Assembly (NCBI GenBank): GCA_030630585.1
Contig: DAOVMU010000028.1
Coordinates: forward strand, 1-11,525
Reading direction: 5' to 3'
DNA length: 11,525 nucleotides
DNA from: Candidatus Bathyarchaeota archaeon
GTDB lineage: Archaea > Thermoproteota > Bathyarchaeia > Bathyarchaeales > Bathycorpusculaceae
Every line of letters begins with the position of its first letter. Positions within the stretch are counted from its first letter, which is position 1. This document shows, piece after piece, positions 6,824-11,525 of this stretch. The notes beneath the pieces are model-generated. The model searched no databases. It was not told the DNA's origin and saw only the letters and a list, made by a program, of their open reading frames with translations. The position numbers were made by a program, and so were the translations under genes.

Positions 6824-7573
6824 ATGACAAAGGCACTCATCCTGGCCGCTGGGCGGGGAGAACGACTATCCCCATATACCGAGAAATATCCAAAACCCTT
6901 GACGCTAATTTTAGGCGAACCTATATTAGAACACACGTTAAACATACTCCAGCGTCTTGGAATAACCAACTGCATAATAGTAACTGGCTACTTAGGTCGT
7001 TTCATTCGCAGACGAATAGGTAACGGCTTAAAATTTAACCTGAAAATCCAATACTCTCACAACCTCAAATACGCTCATGGAAACGCTATCTCCCTAAAGA
7101 CAGCGCGAAAGTTTATCACAAAAACGGAACCGTTCCTCCTATTAATGGCTGATCATCTTCTTGAGGAAAAAATCATAAAGAAGGCTCTAGAAAATGTTAA
7201 CCTTAAACCCCTGCTCTGCGTAGATTACAAGCCACGTTATCCCCCTCAAATTAACGATGCAACAAAAGTGCTCGTTGACTTGAACGGGTTCATAGCAGAC
7301 ATTGGGAAAAACATCCCTGTATGGAATGGTGTCGACACTGGAGTATTTTTGCTGGATGACAACATATTCAAAATCATAGAGCAAATGGAAACAAAAGGGG
7401 CGTCTTTAACCGTAACTCAATGCGTAAAGCAGTTAATCTCGGATGACAAGCCACTATGGGCATGCGATGTCTCGAATCTTCTGTGGTTTGACATCGACAC
7501 TCAAGAGGACATAACTTTTGTAGAATCTTTCTTAGGCGGAGTTCCAAAATGCCAAGAGAATGGGACGGCATAA
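6824..7573 (+). CDS. CTP:inositol-1-phosphate cytidylyltransferase (IPCT)-like nucleotidyltransferase
   Basis: Likely makes CDP-inositol from CTP and inositol 1-phosphate, the activated donor for di-myo-inositol phosphate. The nucleotidyltransferase fold is clear: LILAAGRGERL (5-15) is the NTP loop, YPKP with K24 follows, VTGYLG is at 53-58, LLMADHL (106-112) gives the metal aspartate D110, and WFDIDTQED (221-229) is the second metal site. The protein is 249 residues and has no second domain. MADHL and the context resemble the IPCT half of the fused IPCT/DIPPS enzyme of Archaeoglobus more than sugar-1-phosphate transferases, but substrate choice is inferred. The start ATG directly follows the TAA of ino1 with no strong ribosome site, so translational coupling is likely. 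Its 3' end overlaps the next gene by 25 bases. Confidence 0.82.
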   Translation: MTKALILAAGRGERLSPYTEKYPKPLTLILGEPILEHTLNILQRLGITNCIIVTGYLGRFIRRRIGNGLKFNLKIQYSHNLKYAHGNAISLKTARKFITKTEPFLLLMADHLLEEKIIKKALENVNLKPLLCVDYKPRYPPQINDATKVLVDLNGFIADIGKNIPVWNGVDTGVFLLDDNIFKIIEQMETKGASLTVTQCVKQLISDDKPLWACDVSNLLWFDIDTQEDITFVESFLGGVPKCQENGTA

Positions 7574-8172
7574 TTTCACGGCACATAAACCGCAAATTTT
7601 CCCGGCCCTTTGCCAAGTTGTTGGCTAAGTCTCCGAAAATTACGCCGAACCAAATAACTGTTCTAAGTTTTTTAGTAGGAGTGTTTTCTGGTGTTTCCTT
7701 CTTCTTTCATCGAACTATAATGGGTGGGCTTTTGGCTCAATTTTGCTCCATTTTAGACGGTGTGGACGGAGACCTCGCTATCTTAACTGGAAAAATATCA
7801 AAGTTCGGCGGCTTTCTGGATTCCCTTCTGGACCGTTATGGAGATGCTGCCATTCTATTAGGCATGACATGTCATAGTTTTATCATAATTGACCAGAACC
7901 TTGTAGGAGTCTTAGTTGGGATTGCAGCTTTGACTGGTTCATTTATGGTGAGCTACAGCCGGGCACGTGCTCAATCTAATCTAGATGTTGTTTTTAAAGG
8001 AGGGTTTACCAAATATGCCGCAAGCCGAGATGTTCGCCTTTTTATAATAATGTTGGGAGGAATTCTAAGTCAAACCTTCTTTACCCTTATAATATTGGCG
8101 GTTTTAACTAATTTTGTTGTTTTGAAAAGGCTTTATGAGGCTGAAAAAGTGGCAGGTTATAAAAAGACATGA
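7549..8172 (+). CDS. CDP-alcohol phosphatidyltransferase family, CDP-inositol:inositol-1-phosphate transferase (DIPPS)-like
   Basis: Membrane enzyme likely to join CDP-inositol and inositol phosphate into phosphorylated di-myo-inositol phosphate. The 207 residues carry the family motif D70-x2-D73-G74-x2-A77-(x9)-G87-x3-D91-x3-D95, so all four aspartates are present. The arginine usual after A77 is I78. The N-terminus DGIISRHINRK followed by TPNQITVLSFLVG and the stretch SKFGGFLDSLLDRYGD resemble the DIPPS half of fused archaeal IPCT/DIPPS. An archaetidylinositol-phosphate synthase is the main alternative. Several hydrophobic segments span about 35-65, 98-135 and 162-192. The start has GGAG 7 bases upstream, inside the preceding gene. 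It overlaps that gene by 25 bases in another frame and the next gene by ATGA. Confidence 0.83.
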   Translation: MPREWDGIISRHINRKFSRPFAKLLAKSPKITPNQITVLSFLVGVFSGVSFFFHRTIMGGLLAQFCSILDGVDGDLAILTGKISKFGGFLDSLLDRYGDAAILLGMTCHSFIIIDQNLVGVLVGIAALTGSFMVSYSRARAQSNLDVVFKGGFTKYAASRDVRLFIIMLGGILSQTFFTLIILAVLTNFVVLKRLYEAEKVAGYKKT

Positions 8173-8972
8173 TCTTAGGCGTAGCTGATCATCCAAGCTT
8201 CGAAGTGTCGCTTGAAGGCTTTTTGAGATTTGCTTCTAAGCTGAAGGTCAGTGTTGTTGAACTTAAATTAGATAGGCCAGAATTGCTTTCAGCCCTCTCC
8301 AAAACTTCTATGATTATCCGCATTAAAGATCTATTAAGCTCTTACACTTTCAAATATTTTGTTCACGCTCCCAGTATTGACATCAATCTAGCGAGCTTAA
8401 ACCCAAGCTTAAGGGAAGCCTCTGAAAAAACCCTTTTGAAAGCGGTAGATTTTGCCGCAAAGACAAATGCAGAATTGCTTGTTTCTCATGTTGGTCGCTT
8501 ATCCAGAGACTACCCACGAAAACTTGTCAAAAAATCCATGGAAAACGCGATTTATTCGTTAGAGACCATTGTTCAAGCTTCCAATGATTTAGGGGTCCTC
8601 TTCACCATAGAAAATGATCATAAGTCAAGTGACTATGTCCTTGCGGGATATTCTGAGCAAATAAGATTCCTTATCGAAAATGTCGGGTGCAAGTTCACTC
8701 TTGATGTAGGTCACGCCAACACTGTTGGAAAGATTGAGGATTTCACGAAGTTACTGGACAAGTTTATCGTCAACATACACATTCACGACAATAACGGTAT
8801 CGAAGATGAGCATCTGCCAATTGGAAAAGGAAGTATAAACTTTGTAGAAATGTTTGAAACAATGAAAGGCTGGTTAAGGAAGAGACCATTGATCATCGAG
8901 TGTCACAGTTTTGCAGGAATAACGAAAAGCATAGAATTTGTGAAACAAAGTTTCCTATCTAAGCAAAGATAG
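8169..8972 (+). CDS. TIM-barrel protein of the AP-endonuclease-2 / xylose-isomerase-like superfamily
   Basis: A 267-residue soluble protein of the superfamily that includes endonuclease IV and the inositol-acting enzymes IolE/IolI. Candidate metal or catalytic ligands appear in barrel order: FVHAPS (H66), LLVSHVGR (H107), FTIENDH (E148), FTLDVGHAN (D179, H182), IHIHDNNG (H204, H206, D207), DEHLPIGKG (H215) and IIECHS (E244). This set, with its spacing, parallels the endonuclease IV metal centre, so a metal-dependent phosphoester or sugar reaction is likely. The start overlaps the DIPPS-like stop as ATGA, so it is translated together with the inositol enzymes and probably acts on an inositol compound. 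Possible roles are dephosphorylation of phosphorylated di-inositol phosphate, inositol epimerisation, or true DNA repair. The exact reaction is unknown. Confidence 0.82.
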   Translation: MILGVADHPSFEVSLEGFLRFASKLKVSVVELKLDRPELLSALSKTSMIIRIKDLLSSYTFKYFVHAPSIDINLASLNPSLREASEKTLLKAVDFAAKTNAELLVSHVGRLSRDYPRKLVKKSMENAIYSLETIVQASNDLGVLFTIENDHKSSDYVLAGYSEQIRFLIENVGCKFTLDVGHANTVGKIEDFTKLLDKFIVNIHIHDNNGIEDEHLPIGKGSINFVEMFETMKGWLRKRPLIIECHSFAGITKSIEFVKQSFLSKQR

Positions 8973-8993
8973 CAATGATCACTCTAAACAAGT

Positions 8994-9083
8994 TTACGTT
9001 ACGTTAAGTTCCTTGAATCGTTCGATGGCGTAGTTCACGATTTCTGTTGCTTCTTCAGCGTTTTTCCATTCATGTAACTTGCA
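8994..9083 (-). pseudogene. Short minus-strand coding-like remnant ending in VNYAIERFKELNVT
   Basis: A frame bounded by TGA upstream (9084-9086) and TAA (8994-8996) reads CKLHEWKNAEEATE followed by IVNYAIERFKELNVT. It has no start codon. Its last 14 residues resemble the end of a second fragment at 10342-10440 (VNYAVKMFMESNTA), with V, N, Y, A, F, E and N shared and the stop at the same distance. It could be the decayed end of a small helical protein gene or a chance match. Confidence 0.25.
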
Positions 9084-9088
9084 TCAGC

Positions 9089-9216
9089 TTATTTAAAATT
9101 CACCGGTAAATTGGTGCCGGGGGGGTTAGGTTCAGATATACGTTTATAATCCACGTTTTTGGCGGAGGAAGTTCTTTACCACAAGCGTACGGGGGCAACC
9201 TTGCCCGCAGTTTTTT
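9089..9216 (+). other. Possible small RNA or terminator-like element
   Basis: AT-rich TTATTTAAAAT (9089-9099) resembles a TATA box. The near-palindrome CACCGGTAAATTGGTG (9101-9116) can fold with two G-T pairs. GGGCA (9193-9197) pairs with TGCCC (9202-9206) across ACCT and is followed by T6 (9211-9216), like an intrinsic terminator. A transcript of about 95 bases from near 9119 is possible. It does not fold as a tRNA, and no known RNA family is recognised. Confidence 0.25.
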
Positions 9217-9293
9217 CACCTTTCGCCGCAACTATCCGCCCCCACCAGATAAATGATCAATCCCCCAATGATAGATAAAATAGAGATGAGCGC

Positions 9294-9455
9294 GTGCGCC
9301 TTAACGAGCTATTTTACAAGAAGTTACTAGGCGCTTCTCTAGTAGGTTTAGGATTGATCCAAGAGAAAAGAAGCCCCATACACGCAGTCGACGCATACGA
9401 AAACTTTCAGGAGACATCTTACAAGTTACGAAAGATATCGGATGAAATAGTCTAG
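9294..9455 (+). CDS. Possible 53-residue protein of unknown function
   Basis: A GTG-started frame too short for most gene callers. It begins VRLNELFYKKLLGASLVGLG, with a short hydrophobic stretch near 11-22, and ends with a charged, helix-like tail (YENFQETSYKLRKISDEIV). Codon choice looks like real coding sequence. The start is weak: an in-frame TAA lies 24 bases upstream, GTG is the only candidate, and GAG-rich sequence before it is a poor ribosome site. It may instead be the remnant of a longer gene. No homologue comes to mind. Confidence 0.3.
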   Translation: MRLNELFYKKLLGASLVGLGLIQEKRSPIHAVDAYENFQETSYKLRKISDEIV

Positions 9456-9535
9456 CGTGTCTTCATGTTTTTGAGTTGTGATTACAAGCAACAATCATTG
9501 TCTTTGATGATTCTTTGGAAGATATTCAACAAAAG

Positions 9536-9543
9536 TTTTAAAT
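9536..9543 (+). promoter_or_regulatory. TATA box of the TM-helix channel-like gene
   Basis: TTTTAAAT preceded by AAAAG, a good archaeal BRE/TATA pair. Initiation is expected near 9565, so the leader is only about 14 bases and begins at the ribosome site. Confidence 0.6.
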
Positions 9544-9565
9544 GCTAATCATTTGATACGCTAAA

Positions 9566-9571
9566 GAGGTG
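9566..9571 (+). promoter_or_regulatory. Ribosome binding site of the TM-helix channel-like gene
   Basis: GAGGTG, 7 bases before ATG 9579. Promoter and start codon agree. Confidence 0.75.
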
Positions 9572-9578
9572 TTGGTCA

Positions 9579-10289
9579 ATGTACAACCTTGCAGGGTTAT
9601 ATATAGCCTTCTTAGACGATCTATGGACAATATTCGTGGACATGGTACCTGGAATGATTGGCGCAGTAATTGCGCTGATTATAGGCTGGATAGCTGGACG
9701 AGCTTTAGGCAAAGGCGTATCCAGGATAATGGATAAAGTTGGAGTCGATGATGCACTACGAAAAACAATCATAGGTAAATCAATAGAGAAATCCGGAATA
9801 ACATGCGTGCACTTCTTCGATCTTATTGTAAGATGGTTCGTCTATTTGATAGCAATCTTGGCAGCTACAAGCATACTGAACATTGCAGTTCTAAGCGAAT
9901 TCTTGAGCAACGTCGTATCCTACATACCGAGTTTCATTGCAGGCGTATTCATCCTAATCTTTGGCTTCATAATTGTTGACTATTTCGCTGACTTCTTTAG
10001 AACCTTTGGCAAAGAAGCAAAAATAGAGTTTGCAGGCATATTATCTTTCGGCTTAAGGTTCATCCTATACTTCGTAGTATTGGTAATAGCTCTAAGCGTG
10101 ATAGGAATAGACGTCACCATCCTGTACATATTCGCCACTGCCTTATCATGGGGCATAGCTCTAGGGGCTGGAGTCGGTATCGCCATAGCAGCCGGATGGG
10201 GCTTCAAAGATGCGATAAAAGCAAAAGCAGATGGATGGATTAAATCAGTCACTGAAGCAGCCAAAAAAGCAGACGAAATCGCAGAATAG
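9579..10289 (+). CDS. Conserved TM-helix (MscS-associated) channel-like membrane protein
   Basis: A 236-residue integral membrane protein with about five hydrophobic segments (near 22-43, 84-103, 110-138, 155-177, 180-207). The first unit, MVPGMIGAVIALIIGWIAGRALGKGVSRIMDKVGVDDALRK, has the form of the conserved TM-helix domain (Pfam TM_helix) found in archaeal and cyanobacterial MscS relatives. A second unit, IPSFIAGVFILIFGFIIVDYFADFFR, repeats the pattern. The last helix is glycine/alanine rich (WGIALGAGVGIAIAAGWGFKDAI) like a mechanosensitive pore helix. There is no MscS beta domain. The tail is short and charged. The start is supported by TATA box and GAGGTG. It is a separate transcript from the inositol operon. 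A role in tension sensing or solute efflux is inferred. Confidence 0.83.
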   Translation: MYNLAGLYIAFLDDLWTIFVDMVPGMIGAVIALIIGWIAGRALGKGVSRIMDKVGVDDALRKTIIGKSIEKSGITCVHFFDLIVRWFVYLIAILAATSILNIAVLSEFLSNVVSYIPSFIAGVFILIFGFIIVDYFADFFRTFGKEAKIEFAGILSFGLRFILYFVVLVIALSVIGIDVTILYIFATALSWGIALGAGVGIAIAAGWGFKDAIKAKADGWIKSVTEAAKKADEIAE

Positions 10290-10305
10290 TGAAAAGAAAA
10301 ACATT

Positions 10306-10320
10306 CCCCCCCCATTTTTT
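10306..10320 (+). terminator. C8-A-T6 tract after the TM-helix gene
   Basis: Eight C residues, one A and six T residues, 16 bases after the stop codon. The T tract fits archaeal termination. There is no hairpin. The C8 run is a likely sequencing or slippage hotspot. Confidence 0.45.
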
Positions 10321-10341
10321 CAACATACAAGGAAGAAGTAC

Positions 10342-10440
10342 CTATGCCGTATTGGACTCCATAAACATCTTAACTGCATAATTCACGACTTTTTCCATAG
10401 TCTTCAGCTTTCGAGACCTAATGAGCCGTTTATTTTGGGT
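10342..10440 (-). pseudogene. Second minus-strand coding-like remnant, similar at its end to that at 8994-9083
   Basis: A frame bounded by stops reads TQNKRLIRSRKLKT, then MEKVVNYAVKMFMESNTA, ending in TAG at 10342. An ATG at 10398 would give only 18 residues. Similarity to the first fragment covers the last 14 residues and the stop position. The neighbouring DNA (TTCACGA and CTTCAGC) also matches, with a one-base offset. A decayed paralogue pair on either side of the TM-helix gene is possible. The evidence is thin. Confidence 0.22.
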
Positions 10441-10531
10441 TCAAGAAGGAGCATCGTCTAAAGGCTCCAATGAATCTTCCAATTGTATACATGCTTGCAC
10501 CAACATCTTTCCCGTCGCTTCTTTCCTTCAC

Positions 10532-10539
10532 CTTTAAAT
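10532..10539 (+). promoter_or_regulatory. TATA box of the deoxyhypusine synthase gene
   Basis: CTTTAAAT overlaps the first ATG of the frame (10538). Initiation is expected near 10561, just before ATG 10565, which points to a leaderless or nearly leaderless mRNA. Confidence 0.6.
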
Positions 10540-10564
10540 GAAGGTCTACAACAGAGTTCCAGCT

Positions 10565-11491
10565 ATGAAGAAAGTGAAAGATTTTAAGATAGGACATTCA
10601 AGAGACTTGGGAAAGATTTTAAGGCAAATGGAAGAGTTCGGGGGCTTCCAAGGAAACAAGGTAGCCGAAGCCGTGAACATCCTAGAAAGAATGATTAGAG
10701 ATGAAAAATCGTTAAATTTCCTGTCCTTCCCAGCCTGTTTGGTGGCAACCGGAATAAGAGGCGTTTTCAAAGAGATGGTGAAGAGAAACTGGTTCGATCT
10801 CGTCATCACAACCTGCGGAACTTTAGATCATGATTTAGCAAGAAGCTGGGGAGACTACTACCAAGGTTCTTTCGAACTAGACGATTCCAACGTAAAGAAA
10901 AAAAGTTTCAGCCGGCTAGGCAACGTCTTGGTTCCAGACAAGGTTTACGCAGAGCAAGTGGAAAAAAACGTTCAAAGATTCCTGAGCGAAATCTACAAAG
11001 AGAAGAAGGAATTAGCAACATATGAGCTGGTTTGGGAGTTTGGAAGAAGATTAGACTCTGAGGATTCTATAATTCATTGGGCGACAAAAAACAAGATTCC
11101 AGTTATAGTTCCAGGCATAACAGACGGAATGGTTGGATACCAGCTGTGGATGTTCTCCCAAGACAAAGATTTCAAAATTGATGTTCTGAAAGATGAACAA
11201 TTATTGAACGACCGAGTCTGGGACGCTGAGAAAACTGGGGCTCTAATAATCGGTGGAGGAATATCAAAGCATCACACGATCTGGTGGAACCAGTTCAAAG
11301 GAGGATTAGACTACGCTGTGTATCTAACCACCGCTTTTGAAGAGAATGGTTCCTTATCCGGAGCAAGACCGAAAGAGGCTGTGTCTTGGGGACAGATAAA
11401 AGAGAAAGCTGAGAAGGCTTTCGTTTGGGGTGAAGCAAGCTCGATTCTACCTCTGATAGTCTCTGCCCTAGCGGAAAGATTACAGCGTTGA
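10565..11491 (+). CDS. dys: Deoxyhypusine synthase homologue with Gln at the catalytic Lys position
   Basis: Homologue of the NAD-dependent enzyme that moves the aminobutyl group of spermidine onto a lysine of translation factor aIF5A. The 308 residues from ATG 10565 match archaeal DHS length. Family blocks: FLSFPACLVATGIRG (52-66), VITTCGTLDHDLARSWGDY (80-98), SRLGNVLVPDKVY (116-128), HWATKNKIPVIVPGITDG (171-188), GGGISKHH (230-237, active-site His) and SGARPKEAVSWGQI (265-278). In the last block the expected SWGKI reads SWGQI. Q277 (codon CAG, 11393-11395) replaces the lysine that forms the covalent intermediate in the human enzyme (K329). The spermidine-binding aspartate equivalent to human D316 is leucine (GSLSGA), which I believe is seen in other archaeal homologues. 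The longer frame opens at ATG 10538, but the TATA box overlaps that codon. Function may be altered, or this may be a DHS-like aminotransfer enzyme. Confidence 0.88.
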   Translation: MKKVKDFKIGHSRDLGKILRQMEEFGGFQGNKVAEAVNILERMIRDEKSLNFLSFPACLVATGIRGVFKEMVKRNWFDLVITTCGTLDHDLARSWGDYYQGSFELDDSNVKKKSFSRLGNVLVPDKVYAEQVEKNVQRFLSEIYKEKKELATYELVWEFGRRLDSEDSIIHWATKNKIPVIVPGITDGMVGYQLWMFSQDKDFKIDVLKDEQLLNDRVWDAEKTGALIIGGGISKHHTIWWNQFKGGLDYAVYLTTAFEENGSLSGARPKEAVSWGQIKEKAEKAFVWGEASSILPLIVSALAERLQR

Positions 11492-11525
11492 TGAATCCGA
11501 TGGGTACATTAACGATTTTTCCTAA

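Larger units (their letters stand above)
8973..9578. other. Gene-poor intergenic region between the inositol operon and the TM-helix gene
   Basis: About 600 bases. From left to right it holds a short minus-strand coding-like remnant, a GC-rich patch with two hairpins and a T6 tract, a possible 53-codon ORF, and the promoter and ribosome site of the next gene. No tRNA fold, CRISPR repeat or transposase piece was found. Confidence 0.6.

Noticed and set aside
7540..7575. Programmed frameshift fusing IPCT and DIPPS
   Set aside because: No clear slippery heptamer is seen in the overlap, and the second gene has its own GGAG and ATG at good spacing.
9117..9250. Possible tRNA or known structural RNA beginning at the G-rich run
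   Set aside because: No acceptor/T-arm pairing or GTTCRA T-loop in the right place, and no recognisable SRP or RNase P motif.
10231..10461. A 76-codon plus-strand frame overlapping the end of the TM-helix gene
   Set aside because: It overlaps the real gene in another frame, runs through the C8/T6 tract, and its residue pattern is not protein-like.
1..11525. CRISPR array, insertion sequence or integration site
   Set aside because: No regularly spaced repeats, transposase or integrase frames, or terminal inverted repeats are visible.

Overview
The window looks like chromosomal DNA from an archaeon, probably an uncultured, possibly thermophilic lineage. The Bathyarchaeia / TACK assignment is only my guess. 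Evidence for Archaea: a deoxyhypusine synthase homologue, an archaeal-type inositol-phosphate synthase followed by di-myo-inositol-phosphate (DIP) type enzymes, TATA boxes about 25 bases before probable transcript starts, very short leaders, and strong GGAGG / GGTGATC ribosome sites mixed with near-leaderless genes. No rRNA, tRNA, CRISPR array or insertion sequence is visible.

Layout. (1) Positions 1-3442, minus strand: the start of a complex-I / Fpo-type operon. It has its own promoter, a NuoL/FpoL-like subunit and then a NuoM/FpoM subunit that runs off the left edge. NuoM keeps every pump residue I checked. NuoL has lost the polar residues of the second half of its proton channel and carries four 26-residue repeats in its C-terminal lateral-helix region. 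(2) 3443-3859: a divergent intergenic promoter region. (3) 3860-5020, plus strand: two tandem paralogous four-helix membrane proteins of unknown function, convergent with a minimal MscS channel (5055-5552, minus) across a perfect palindrome. (4) 5747-8972, plus strand: a tight four-gene operon. It encodes inositol-phosphate synthase, a CTP:inositol-phosphate cytidylyltransferase-like protein, a CDP-inositol:inositol-phosphate transferase-like protein, and a TIM-barrel protein of the AP-endonuclease-2 / xylose-isomerase-like superfamily. (5) 8973-9578: a gene-poor stretch with a possible 53-codon ORF, a hairpin followed by T6, and a short minus-strand coding-like remnant. (6) 9579-10289: a channel-like membrane protein of the conserved-TM-helix type. 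(7) 10565-11491: a deoxyhypusine synthase homologue in which the expected catalytic lysine reads as glutamine.

How the genes may work together (inference). The central operon reads as glucose-6-phosphate to inositol phosphate, to CDP-inositol, to phosphorylated di-inositol phosphate. That is the route to the DIP compatible solute known from hyperthermophiles. The co-translated TIM-barrel protein may supply or replace a later step. An MscS channel divergent from this operon and a second channel-like protein after it would fit a solute-making and solute-release neighbourhood, but nothing in the sequence proves a joint function.
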